From Urophycis tenuis (lineage: Eukaryota; Chordata; Actinopteri; Gadiformes; Phycidae): DNA of 64,000 nucleotides. Position 1 is the stretch's first letter. Each line of letters begins with the position of its first letter. Shown piece by piece: positions 12,759-24,012 of the stretch. The DNA lies in contig JAXIVH010000015.1 of assembly GCA_036785325.1 (NCBI GenBank), forward strand, positions 3,027,774 through 3,091,773, written 5' to 3'. The position numbers and the translations under genes were made by a program. Under the pieces are notes generated by a model. The model did no database searches. It saw only the letters and a list, made by a program, of their open reading frames with translations, and was not told the origin of the DNA.

Positions 12759-13782
12759 TAGGCTTGGGCGGTAATACAGTATACTGCAGGGGTCATAAAA
12801 ATAGCAACGGTATCAGTTTCAACACCGTCATTTAAAAAAAAATGCAACGCACTTATATAGGAGCTAAGGATTAAATATTAAATATAATTTATTTAATGCC
12901 TAAAAATGATTCTATGTCCAGGAGCACTTATGTGTGGTTATAGTCACGTGACAGTGCGTAGGCGAGAGAGACAGAGAGAGAGACAGAGAGAGAGAGTGGG
13001 GAGAAAGATGGCAAGTCACACACCGAGTGACCTGGTCTCAAAGAAGAGCTCTACTTCTGCAGTTTGGCAGTATTTCGGGTTCCGACGAGAAGGGAGAGGC
13101 GACAAATACTGACGAAGCAATATGTAAATTGTGCAATAAAAAGGTGACCGCGAGAGATGGAAACAGCTCAAACTTAAGGACGCACCTCCAGATCAACCAC
13201 CCACTCACTGGCCAGGATGCATCTGGCCCCGAGTTCACTCAGTGCAACAGTTTCAACGCCTCCCGCTGATACCGACGCAGCACCAACAACAACTCGGTCC
13301 ACCGCCAGTTATACGCTGCCGACGATGATGGGGGCGTTCGGTAAAGCAACAAAGTACAAAAGGGACAGTGTCCGTTGGAAAACCTGTACTGATGCAGTGA
13401 CAAAATATTTGGCGAAGGTATTTCAAGCTTTTAAGTGGCTCTTTGTTGTTATTAAAAGTTGTTCGGACTGCGATTAAATTTAATTGATTTGTGTGCGCGA
13501 AAACTGTTCTGGATGTTTATGTTAATTTAATTGTTTGGCTGTTGTATTTGCACTTTTTTATAAGCTGCTATTTGTTTCTAATAATAGTTATTAATATTGT
13601 GCATGTTATGTTGTTATTGTTTCAATATTCAGTTTCTGAACGGTGAAGGCACAACCCAACAGTTTGGTGACACTGTCCGAGCCTTACGTCATCATTTGTA
13701 ATTAGTCACGGTAATACCGTATACCATGGTCAAATAGGGAGGAGGTTTGACGGTATCCAAATTTGGATACCGTCCAACTCTA
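12759..13782 (+). mobile_element. non-autonomous hAT element nested in the Tc1-like transposon
   Basis: This 1024-bp element has ends TAGGCTTGGGCGGTA and, reversed, TAGAGTTGGACGGTA. It is flanked by an exact 8-bp target-site duplication, GTGGACGT, at 12751-12758 and 13783-13790. Inside, the plus strand encodes an N-terminal fragment with a BED zinc finger split over two frames (AVWQYFGF near 13060, then AICKLCNKKV at about 13114 and LRTHLQINHP). No hAT catalytic domain remains. Removing it rejoins the surrounding Tc1-like transposase fragment. Confidence 0.85.
13008..13270 (+). pseudogene. BED zinc-finger fragment of a hAT transposase
   Basis: The frame starting at 13008 reads MASHTPSDLVSKKSS and then AVWQYFGF. 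A frame change near 13075-13110 is needed before AICKLCNKKVTARDGNSSNL and LRTHLQINHP. The C-x2-C and H-x4-H spacing fits a BED finger. It is truncated after the finger and lies wholly inside the 1024-bp hAT element. Confidence 0.65.
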
Positions 13783-14460
13783 GTGGACGTCCTTTGGCCA
13801 CATCCCACACTGATGACTGCTTCATTGTGAACAGTGCCCTGCCGAACCGGATGATGAATGCCACTCAACTCCAGGCACATTTAAGGGAGGCGAGAGGCAC
13901 CCGAGTGTCACATCAGACCATTCAAAACTGTTTACATCAGCGTGGTCTGCGTGCCAGATGACCTGCAAGGGTACCTGAGCACCAGGCACAGGCATCATCG
14001 TCTTGCAGGGACCAGTGGGCCTCGGTGCTCAGTGTCGATTCACATTGAGCAGAAATGATGGCCGCAAACAATGTTGGAGACGTCAAGGAGAGGGCTATGC
14101 ATCAGCCACTGTTGTCACCAGATGAGCCTTTGATGGGTAACTCTGCAACCCAGAACCTCAATGATCTGAGGGCCGCCCTTCAAGAAGAGTGGAATGCCAT
14201 ACCTCAGCAGACAATAAGTCAACTTGTCAACAGCATGAGACATCGTTGTCAAGCTGCAATTAGTTATTGAGACATTGACATGTTTTGTTGTGGTATACGC
14301 ACCACTGCTGTTGGCTTTGTTTCAATAAGTTGGTTGTGATGAGGAAATCACCATTGCATGCTTCTACTTAAATGCCCAATGTTCATGATATTATAGCGTG
14401 AACTTTTTACATTTTCCATAAATTTCACCCGAAATCCCTAACTTTTTGTGAGTAGTGTAT

Positions 14461-15143
14461 ATTGATCAATACCAGACCATGAAAAAGAGAACTTGAATAC
14501 CCTAACCAAGGCCGTCCACATTTTCTCTGCTAAAGTTGGAGAACCCAACTGGAGATTTAAAAAAAAGTAGAGGCTTTCAAGCACTTTGTGGGCAACTCTC
14601 GAACTTTGTCGACAGAAGTCGACAAAGTTCGAAGCTCTGGGCAAATTACTATGTCTTCACAGGAAACCAGTATCACTCTGTGATTTGAGTGTGTGGATGA
14701 AAACCAATTAACACGATCCTAATGGAGCATTAGGCATAATTAAGAGGAACTTCCAAAAATGTGAAAAGACAAAGCAAAACAAATGTCCCCCTGCCCTACA
14801 CCCCACCCACCCAAAGATGTCCAATTGTGCCCAGATCAGCATAGTTGGGCAGAGAAAGGCAACCAGAAACTCGAGTTTGTAGATGTTTCCTTAATAGTAG
14901 CTACAAAACTAGCCCTGATTGGTTGTTTTTTTTTGGCCAGCGGGTTGAAATTTTTCTGACAGCCTTATAAGACACTCAAACCTTTTTTGCTGAAAATCTG
15001 ATTGACAGAAATCTGCTGGAATGAGTCATTTGACTATTTGGCGCACACACAAGGTCAAGAGAACATCTTTCTCAATCTTACTGTGCTACTGCCTACCATC
15101 ACGTCGCCCTCACTGAAACCCTCCGGAACAAGAGGAGACTTAC
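14461..15143. other. 3' flank of sftpb; terminal exon not resolved
   Basis: The last sftpb coding exon must lie left of 15144 on the minus strand. A frame at 14967-15012 (acceptor CAGCAG, then 15 residues and TAA) fits the phase, but it carries none of the cysteines expected at the end of a SapA domain, so I do not assign it. A perfect 15-bp hairpin is at 14599-14632. Confidence 0.4.
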
Positions 15144-17286
15144 GCCACACATCAGCGCCGTCTTCACATCCTGGCACCAGTAAGTGGGTCCGAGGTTACA
15201 GTAGTGTGTCCTGGTGCTGGCCAGGTCCTTCACAGCAGCACACAGCTCTGCTCTCTAGAGAGCAGAAGCAAAGCAGATGCCAATGATTAAACACTGAGAA
15301 AAAGATGATCCATCTACATCATCATTATATCTCCATGAGGACCAGAAGCAAAATGACAAGGACGATGTGGACGACCACACTGAAAATGGTTAACGGAGAT
15401 AAACATTTTAAATATGCCCACATCCTAACCTCGCAAGGGTCTGAAGCATCCAACTGGTTTCCCAAAACCCTCTGCAGCCGAGACCCAAAATGGTTCAGAA
15501 ATAGCTCGCACTGAAAGAAACCAGAAAGCCACAGACATAGACAGGAGACAGCAGTGTTTTCACTCGTCCACACCACATCATTACCATTTGATCAGTTACA
15601 TTTATCATTTTTTTTGACAACATTCCAGATGTAAAGTGTGGGTGTACCTTAGGGATTGCCTTGGGGTGCTGGAGACAAACAGACCCCAGGAAGGCAGAGG
15701 CCTCGGTGGGCCGGGAGGAGTTGAGGCCGAGGTGAAGTCTGCTGAGGACCACCAGGTGACGACACGCCTCGCAGTCCGAGGAAGGCGGCAGCATTTCTGG
15801 GGAGGTCAACCATGAAACAGACCACACATTTTACCCACAAAGGAAGCCAAATCATGAACCGAGCATGGAGCTTAGCCTCATGTGCCTCTTCCTCACCCAC
15901 GTTAGACGTTTCCTCAAGCAGGCAGAGGTGCAGCAGGGCACAGATTGAATGCGGAGCAGCCGAGGACAGCAGAAATTCAAGAATCTGCTTTCCATATTTA
16001 TCGACAAAGTTGCTGCATTTCCCCTTGTAGACGCTTGGTAGAAGAGTGCACACCTGTCCCATGAGCTTCACTATGTTCTCCTGCCAGGGACAGAACATCA
16101 AGTCATGTCATCACAATCACGGAGCCCATCAGGAAGCAGGGTTCCAATACCAGGGATTCATGCATGGTTAAGCCTTAGATGTTTGAAATTGTCTTGTCCT
16201 CTACTTGCACCGATAACCTTTAGGAGTCAGGTGACTGTTTAGAAGTCTTGTGTGGTTGTGGCTGGAGCAAAAATTAGGTGATTGGAAGTGGAGTGGAAAT
16301 TCAAGTTGTGGGAGGGATAGTAAGGCAGGAGGAGAAAGGGAAGAAGGTCTGTTTGGCTGTTGTTTCTGTCGTTCCTGTATGCAATGCATCGTTATTTTAC
16401 GTAACATGAGTCTTACGTCTTAAGTAGTCTTATGTAATATTTTGTTTGGACTTGGACTCTTTCAAAGGACAACCAAGTCTTTCTTTTGAAGTTGACTGTT
16501 AGAGATCATCTAGAGTCAAGCTCTGACTACCTTTACATGTGGTATTATTGGCAATTAAAAATTTCAACGCGAAATATTGCTGGTAGAGAGGAGGGGGGAG
16601 AGTGAATGTAAGACAATGTGACTTTCATGGGATCAGAATAGGGAGACATAAACACAAGGGCCCAGTCCAATCAGACCTACAGAGGAAGTCTGCTGTGTTG
16701 AGGGACTACAGACCCATCAACAGCATCCTGTGGCCATGCTCATCCCAGAGTTACATGTTGTCCTCTACTGTTCCATGTGTGTTTTCTTTACTTGGCTGAT
16801 GACGACATTCTTTAAAGGGGAATTCCGCCTGCCTTGGATGTGTAGAAGACTTTAACCTTTGAATGAAGTGCAAGCCCTACAAGGCACACCGGGAATGTCT
16901 TGAAGAAAGGCTCACCTCAGTCCTGTTTGTAGGTAGCATGGCCTCCATCTTCCTGATCAGGAACAAACATAGTGTGCACTGGGGGCTGAACTGGAAATTG
17001 TTATTTTCAGTGTTACTAGGCAACATTTTCATTTATGGGAGCTTACTTCTGTAATATAGCTAATTTCCAAGTAAAAACAGGATCATGTATATGAAATGTA
17101 CTTTGTTGAATAGGACTGTGGAAGTGACGAGCCCTTGTTCTGACTGACCTGAACACTGGGGTCAGGGTTGAACACAGGAGCAGAGACCTCCGTCTTTGGG
17201 ATAACCTGAGCAGGTGTGCCCTCCTCCACCTCCAGGCCAGAGGCCAGGGCACAGTGCCCAAGGACCTTGCACACCTCATGGGGCTG

Positions 17287-17348
<62 letters not shown>

Positions 17349-19152
17349 CACATACAAAGTCATACATGTAAGATAGCCGTGAAATGCTTTCTTTTCCAAC
17401 CCATCCAATCCACCAAGTATATAGTAAACAATAAGGGTAAGTGTCAATAAGCAACTCAATTGTTAAGATGAATTCAAACCATTTGACGATATTATTATTG
17501 AAGTTTTAATAGTAATATTATCTTTAATTTTTGCTTGGGCCTTTAATATGACAAATATGTAATTATTTTGATTTTAGTGCTGTAGGGCTTGTACATCAGA
17601 ATGCATCTTTAGTTGGTGAAACGGCCATTTTATGATGCCCTGAGAATGCAAAATCCTAAATTTATTACCATTACCATTGTAATCAAACTTTGTTTTGCCA
17701 TGTCTCGTAAGAAACAACCAAAACACCAACATTCCTATGCGCCTACACTTCTGAAATGGAGGCAGTTAGTTCGATGTGATATCACGATATACAAGGCTTC
17801 TATCAACCTGAGGTCTCAGTCAAATGCCTCTGCACATAATCGAACAGTCCTACAACCAATCAGAGCAACGTAACATTTGACACATCAGTGGCATCCCTCT
17901 TGGGTTTTTATGCCTCAAATACACCCTTAAAGTGTGTTTTTCTGTACATTCATCATATCAAAACCTCCCTCCCCATATTAAAGGGGCATTTAGCGGACGC
18001 TTTTGTCCAAATCGACATACAAACAGTACATTTGTGGGGTTCAACATGTGGAGGTGGGGGATCAGGAGGATCGAACCGCCGGTTAATGGACGACTCGTTC
18101 TGTCTACCTGCTGTATCCACTGAGCTACTGCCGCCCCTTAAATCATACCATATCATATCATACCATATCATACCATACATATCATATCATACAATATCAT
18201 ATCATACCATATCATACCATACTTATCATATCATACCATAGCATAACACACAACAGAGACATTTAAGTATGCCATAACCAGCCACAGTGTTCAGATCTTA
18301 CCATTTGAGTGATGTTGGGCAGGTAAGTCTCAACACGAGATTCACAGTCCTCACGTTCATTATTGGTGAGCCGCCTGCACAGATGTTGCAGGTTTTCATG
18401 AACCACTTCCTGCAGAAGTACAGCAATAGTATTTTACTTTCATTAGCAGGAGAAGGTGTGGTTGTCTTTTGCCTTTGTTAGACATAAGTGAAAGAGGAAG
18501 TTTTGTTCACTGCATTGATAAGAAATTAATGTTCTCACCTGTGTGTCGTTGTTGGTGCCTTTTTCTGCGGTTATCTTTATAATCTGGCTGCATTCTGAGC
18601 ACGTGTCAGGATTCTAGTAACAAGACACATATTACATACTACGATATACTTGTTCTTAAGCCAGCATTTCACATGCCCTTTATTTACACAGCACAAGGAA
18701 ACAAACACAACATGATTGTCATGTTATGAAAAGGATATGCTATAGAAACAGCTGTTGTCGTTACGTGAACTGTTATGGTTCACACAATAACATGCATAGT
18801 AGCAGAGCACAGTAAAGTCTTGGCAGTCTTACCAAGGTCCCGTGACTGATGTTGATCTTGGGAGAGGTGTATTCGTCGATGAATCTTAACTCTCCTATCC
18901 GGAAAGGCGGACAAACACACGAATTACACTTTACAACAGCAACGGCAATATTTATTTTCATTAATTTTCGTGGTGGAAAACCATGTAATCGAACATGGCG
19001 ATGAATGCGTAGATAATGATGTACCATGCGCAGAATCATGTGACAAATGATTAACAATTTTGGAGCTTTAAAATATCAGCTACGGCTACCGTCGTCTTAC
19101 CAGGGTGTAGCGATGAACAAAAAATCACCAAGAATAAGCCAAAGACCTCCAT
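15144..19152 (-). CDS. sftpb: surfactant protein B-type saposin protein (3' end unresolved)
   Basis: Ten minus-strand exons join in phase: 19101-19152, 18833-18894, 18539-18613, 18302-18409, 17149-17286, 16916-16978, 15897-16080, 15648-15796, 15430-15510 and 15144-15254. They give 341 residues before an unassigned last exon. The start MEVFGLFLVIFCSSL is a signal peptide. Three saposin-B domains follow, each with six cysteines: 43/46/74/85/105/111, 146/149/177/188/213/219 and 236/239/268/278/303/309. A SapA domain comes last (GPTYWCQDVKTALMCG, to residue 341). Saposins bind membrane lipids, and SFTPB is processed to the lung surfactant peptide. Position beside usp39 and C2orf68 supports sftpb over prosaposin. 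No SapA domain is seen at the N-terminus, where human SFTPB has one. The very small exon at 16916-16978 was chosen because it supplies the missing CTLC pair in phase. Confidence 0.82.
17288..17347. repeat. (GT)n plus poly-G tract at an sftpb splice acceptor
   Basis: About 15 GT units are followed by nearly 30 G. On the minus (coding) strand this becomes poly-C followed by (CA)n ending in CTAG directly before the exon at 17149-17286, so it takes the place of the usual polypyrimidine tract. Confidence 0.9.
17985..18137 (-). mobile_element. tRNA-derived SINE in an sftpb intron
   Basis: It has the same layout as the copy at 3877-4021: tail motif (GGGCATTTAGCGGACGC, CCAAATCGACATAC) and an A-box region (TCCACTGAGCTACTGCCGCC on the plus strand). 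Several substitutions indicate an older copy. Confidence 0.7.
18140..18243. repeat. ATCAT/ACCAT-rich tandem repeat
   Basis: An irregular array of 5- to 10-bp units such as ATCATACCAT directly abuts the SINE head, in the same sftpb intron. Confidence 0.85.
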
Positions 19153-20265
19153 TAAAAGAAATATAATGTGCTTGTAACAGACCGTGATAATAAAACGGAG
19201 ATGCCTTCAGTTTGCAGTGGTACCTGACCTCGTCCTCAAGCGTCCTCCTCCCGCTAGTACCCCGGAAGCGCAGGTTAACAATTAGCCAATAACTGTGGTT
19301 CGTTCAAACATGCACGAGGAAGCCTGAGAACGAGGTTAGTGTTACTACTGTTCATATCTATGCTACTGTTCCTAATAAAGTAGCCTACTAAGTTGTATTT
19401 ATCAGTAACTTCCCCTGTCTAAGTGCATCATCAAGTTTCAAGTTTACTATATTTACAAATCACCAGTTTTGTACATATTATTTTACAGTAGTATTTAATT
19501 TATTATTTTGGTGCACACACAGATATAACACAATCAGTCAAAAATTAGGGACACACTAAAAACACGAAATACAGCGCATACACAACAAAGCTAAAAACAA
19601 TGAAACCTTAGATAAAGTCCATAGAGATAAGGGTGTGTGCAGCTAAAGCCCAGAGCCCATGCACACTGAACCTGGTCAGGCAGGACTGAAAGGCTGACTA
19701 CTGGAATTAGTTGGTTATAACGATGTCTCGACGATTCATTTCATCCCGCTGTCCATTTGTAGACTTAACTGGTAGTAAATTGTAGCTTTGCCTAAATAAC
19801 TGCACTCCCCCTGTTGCAAATGTAGACATGAAATTCCTGCAAAAGTATGTGACCCCACCCAGGCAAGGGGGACCGATACACAGAACAGCCCTAGACACCA
19901 ACCATCTGAGCGTTGACACACTTTTTTAAAAGGGTTCAAGAAGAACGGCAGACATGCATTCAGCTCTCAAATAAGATTTATTCAAAAAGAAATTATACTG
20001 GCGAGAGACCTGAAAGAAAGGAGTAACCACAAGACTAATCCACATTATTTTATTCCACAATACTAAAATAGTTGAACCAACTAGTATAAATAACAAATGG
20101 CTTCACAACAACATGAAATTCAATAAAAGATTAAATGGTTGTGAGGAATAGGCAGGACAGGACACTTACCGTGGGGAGATTCTATAGCAGACCCCAATAG
20201 AAATCAACTTGTGTGCACACTGATCACTGCAAACACTCCGACTTACACTGCAAGGAGAATCAAAC
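19153..20265. other. sftpb upstream region and intergenic DNA
   Basis: The sftpb promoter and 5' leader should lie just right of 19152, but I see no clear TATA box or other dated motif. No coding frame resembles a known protein. Confidence 0.45.
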
Positions 20266-20896
20266 CTACCAACCAGTGAGGTGACCACCACCCTTCAAAC
20301 ATACCAACCAGTGAAGTGACCACCACCCTTCAAACATACCAACCAGTGAAGTGACCACCACCCTTCAAACATACCAACCAGTGAAGTGACCACCACCCTT
20401 CAAACATACCAACCAGTGAGGTGACCACCACCCTTCAAACATACCAACCAGTGAGGTGACCACCACCCTTCAAACATACCAACCAGTGTGGTGACCACCA
20501 CCCTTCAAACATACCAACCAGTGAGGTGACCACCACCCTTCAAACATACCAACCAGTGAGGTGACCACCACCCTTCAAACATACCAACCAGTGAAGTGAC
20601 CACCACCCTTCAAACATACCAACCAGTGAGGTGACCACCACCCTTCAAACATACCAACCAGTGAGGTGACCACCACCCTTCAAACATACCAACCAGTGAG
20701 GTGACCACCACCCTTCAAACATACCAACCAGTGAGGTGACCACCACCCTTCAAACATACCAACCAGTGAGGTGACCACCACCCTTCAAACATACCAACCA
20801 GTGAGGTGACCACCACCCTTCAAACATACCAACCAGTGAGGTGACCACCACCCTTCAAACATACCAACCAGTGAAGTGACCACCACCCTTCAAACA
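20266..20896. repeat. 35-bp minisatellite, about 18 copies
   Basis: The unit contains ACCAACCAGTGAGGTGAC followed by CACCACCCTTCAAAC. Copies differ mainly at one or two bases (GAGG, GAAG or GTGG after CCAGT). There are no unique spacers, so it is a tandem repeat and not a CRISPR array. Confidence 0.95.
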
Positions 20897-21746
20897 TCAC
20901 TGCATGCAAGGAGGGTGCATATCCTACTCCCCGCAGGTCGTCCCACTGCCTGATCAAAATAAAAGACAGAAAATACAACGACATTCAGTTGGTTCAGGTT
21001 CACAGATATTCAGCATCTACAATCAATATAAAAAGACAATATTCAACTGTCTACAAATTATTTAAGTTGTACAGTCTGTAAACACATTCGCCAACAGCTT
21101 TGGCGAACTAGCTCAGGCAAAGCAGCAGTCTGGCCTTGTTCATGTGGGGCTCTGCTACAAAGCAATGCGACCGTTGAAAGGCTCTACTCTGTCTTAAAAG
21201 GGGAGAGGGAAGAGCTGAGTCTTTGTCTCTTCAGCACAGGGCTACAGAGCATGCTCAGTCTGGGTCCCTCAGGACAGTCACACCACCACTGTGTGACACA
21301 GCAATCCTGCCACACAACCAGGCCTCAGACAAAGAGGCACTACTTGCCCTCACCGGTCCATATGAAGGCGGGGAACTACCTCTGATCCTACCTAACTGGG
21401 TAGTGCTTTCAATTTAAATACCAGCCCTCACAAGTAGTTTATATGAATTAATATTTCCAGCATATGTAAAATCTAAATCATGTCGAGTAGTATGAAATGT
21501 TTCAAAAAACGAGAAGAATGATGTTTACCATAATTTACAGTATGTTTCAGTGATGCTGCCATCTACTGGTATGTTCTAGGCCCGTTGGTTTGTTAAAGGG
21601 CCAGTGAACCCTCATTTCAGTATGTTTTCTTAAACGTAATGATCGATGCTATTTTATGTTATATACAATAATACCATAAAACAGTGTCAAAACATGGGTT
21701 CTGGTTGCCTCCACCAATTTGTGGCCATTCTACTCTGCTCCAGGTC

Positions 21747-21748
<2 letters not shown>
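20897..21748. other. intergenic, nothing recognised
   Basis: No protein similarity, RNA gene or named repeat was recognised here. The frame at 21223-21417 shows no family motif. Confidence 0.5.
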
Positions 21749-21749
<1 letters not shown>

Positions 21750-21822
<73 letters not shown>

Positions 21823-21838
21823 TGTGTGTGTGTGTGTT
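21750..21838. repeat. (GT)n microsatellite, about 44 units
   Basis: An almost uninterrupted GT array with one GTCT interruption near its right end. Confidence 0.97.
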
Positions 21839-21974
21839 CTGGCCTAACCCAGCGGCCGGTGGCTGGGTCCGAGGGGACATTTAAAATATAGCGCCACGGT
21901 GTGCGGCGCGATTCAGATTCATCAGTGTTCAATGACGCATACGCTGCATCGCCCTCTCCAGATCACCCTCCATG

Positions 21975-22675
21975 ACGCCATCCTTAAAATACTGTAGTTC
22001 TGTTTGAAGTAACAACCAAAAAAAAGGTCGGTAGGTAGGCCTAGGTCTATTTTTTTTTTCAAAATTAAAAGTAAAAAAAGTAACATTGTAGACATGGCGA
22101 TGACGTAGTTATTAATTTAAATAGATTTGCATATCGTGACGTCATTGACTGGGTAAGACTTGAGGGGAAAAGGGATGGGTTGGGCACAGTTCTTCCAGAA
22201 CTTCGTGCCACGTTATAGCGGTGTTGACATATTTCAATGCATTTTTTAAATGTAGGCTATTGCTGCGGTGCCTGAACCCGTATAACTTTGAACGGTGACC
22301 GTGAACATTTTCTTTCCTGCAGCCACCATAACAGACAAGCGCGAACCATTGATGAAATGAAGTGAACGTGTCCCATAGTTCGTAGATGCGTACCATGCGG
22401 ACACCAATGGTGTAAACATAATCATAGATGACGCCACAGGTTTTAAAAATAAAAGAAAGAAGGTAGCCTACGTGTCTATAGGCAATATATATTCAAAATA
22501 CTTACTAAAATATAATGAATATGGTTTTATCGTATTTGCATTAGTTGTTGAAGAGTAAAAAAAAACGGCCGGTCGGTCTTAGCGCAAGTTAAGACTAAAA
22601 GGGAAAAAAATATTTGGGTCCTAATTTGACAGGGTCGGTCGGGTTACGGCAAACCGAAATATTTTTAAGGATGGC
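21975..22675 (+). mobile_element. MITE-like repeat, copy 2
   Basis: This copy is related along its length to 4604-5390. The ends form an imperfect inverted repeat: GCCATCCTTAAAATAC on the left, and GCCATCCTTAAAAATATTTC when the right end is reversed. There is no coding capacity. A TGACGTCA palindrome is at 22137-22144. Confidence 0.75.
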
Positions 22676-22721
22676 CTGGGCCTGACTGTGTGAATTCTGT
22701 TGTTACATTTACATGGGCATG

Positions 22722-22858
22722 GGCTCAGGGCATTTAGCAGACGCTTTTGTCCAAAGCGACTTACAATAAGGGTGGCAGGAGGGCATCGACCTGGGTAGAG
22801 CGGGTGGTCCACTAACCTATACGGTCCCGCTCTATCCACTGAGCTGCTGCCGCTCTGT
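22722..22858 (-). mobile_element. tRNA-derived SINE, diverged copy
   Basis: It has the tail motif (GGGCATTTAGCAGACGC, CCAAAGCGACTTACAATAAG) and a head with TCCACTGAGCTGCTGCCGC. The B-box part is degraded. It lies about 50 bp right of MITE copy 2. Confidence 0.65.
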
Positions 22859-22970
22859 CGTTCTCTCAGTCCCGCTCCACGCCTGCTGTCGTTCTGCAGC
22901 AGCGTGCAGATGGGACAATGGCATGAGATAGGCAGTCCAACAGCAGAAAGTTCAATGTATGACAGAGCCA

Positions 22971-23035
22971 CATTTACATTTACATTGCGGGCATTTAGCA
23001 GACGCTTTTATCCAAAGCCACTTACAATAAGTACA
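22971..23035 (-). repeat. SINE-tail repeat, tail-only copy
   Basis: It contains GGGCATTTAGCAGACGC and TCCAAAGCCACTTACAATAAG without a tRNA-like head, 110 bp from the diverged full copy. Confidence 0.7.
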
Positions 23036-23582
23036 GTCAGAAGGAGGCGAACATTTAATTGCTGTTATAGTTTTTCTCAATTGCTTTGACCTGCTTAAAG
23101 AAACTGGGATCCACTCGGTTTTCATCATCACTGTCTCAGCAGAGCACAAACCACCTCTTGCAAATGTGTTAACGCTTTCTCATTGGATTGACACATTTTC
23201 CCCACCCTTTTGCAGAACAGTTAACATGGATGTCATTCAAGCAGTCCAAACGCCATTGTTTTAAACAGAAACCATCTGTTCCTAACTATTAGAAACTACC
23301 TACATCAGTATGAAATCACTGAAGCACCTGTTTGACAGTCCTTCACACAAATCTTCTGCTGCATCAAAGCAATCAAGAAAAACTCTAATACAGTTTGACA
23401 GTCACCAGAACAGTGAGACAGTCACCAGAACGAGTTTCAAGCATTGCCCCTTCCAGCCACCCTTCCACTGCAATGCATCCTGGTCTTCGTCACTAGTGGT
23501 AACGCGGGTCGGCCAGAGGAACAATCGCTGTCACTGTATCAGCTGCTCGCTGAAGCACCTTCCTGCTCCTCCCCATGCAACA

Positions 23583-23698
<116 letters not shown>

Positions 23699-23777
23699 CC
23701 TGTGGCATTCAGACCACACAATGCTGTTACACAAAGTCATGCCGGCGTAATGTTTACAGCCTCTCCAGGTGAATACC

Positions 23778-23805
23778 TACTATCGGCTTAGTTTAGCCGA
23801 TAGTA
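23778..23805. repeat. perfect 11-bp hairpin
   Basis: Arms TACTATCGGCT and AGCCGATAGTA flank a 6-base loop. Confidence 0.85.
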
Positions 23806-23916
23806 ATGGTATGTTCATGTCCAATAAGTTATAATTATTGGACGTTAAAAAATACACATCATTTTAATTGTACTGTGGTTTTTGTAGATGTCAAGTAGGC
23901 CTACAGTCCTACATAA

Positions 23917-24012
23917 ATGTATATAATCTATAATAATAGTGGTCCAGAATGTATATAATCTATAATAATAGTGGTCCAGAATGTATATAATCTATAATAA
24001 TAGTGGTCCAGA
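23917..24012. repeat. 32-bp tandem repeat, three copies
   Basis: Three near-identical units contain ATGTATATAATCTATAATAA followed by TAGTGGTCCAGA. Confidence 0.95.

Larger units (their letters stand above)
11862..14460 (+). mobile_element. decayed Tc1-like transposon, interrupted by a hAT element
   Basis: Terminal inverted repeats of about 40 bp begin TACACTACTCACAAAA and end TTTTTGTGAGTAGTGTA, both continuing into a GGGTGAAATTT-type segment, and are flanked by TA. Inside are broken pieces of a Tc1-family transposase on the plus strand. They include a helix-turn-helix-like piece around 12675-12750 (FRVSQSVISRL), a central piece at 13791-14000, and a C-terminal piece at about 14150-14270 (LQEEWNAIPQQTISQLVNSM). 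Stops, frame changes and a missing catalytic-core segment show that the element is dead. The segment 11950-12640 does not look like transposase and may be a later insertion. Confidence 0.8.

Noticed and set aside
14967..15012. Candidate terminal exon of sftpb (ISVNQIFSKKGLSVL, stop)
   Set aside because: It is in phase but lacks the cysteines expected after the SapA core, and the acceptor context is weak.
16602..16799. RDYRPINSILWP-like peptide suggesting reverse transcriptase in an sftpb intron
   Set aside because: It is a short chance resemblance with no other reverse-transcriptase motif nearby.
20266..20896. Regularly spaced 35-bp repeats resembling a CRISPR array
   Set aside because: Repeats are directly adjacent with no unique spacers, and the genome is eukaryotic. 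It is a minisatellite.
21646..21932. Open frames of alternating Cys-Val or His-Thr
   Set aside because: They are translations of the (GT)n microsatellite.
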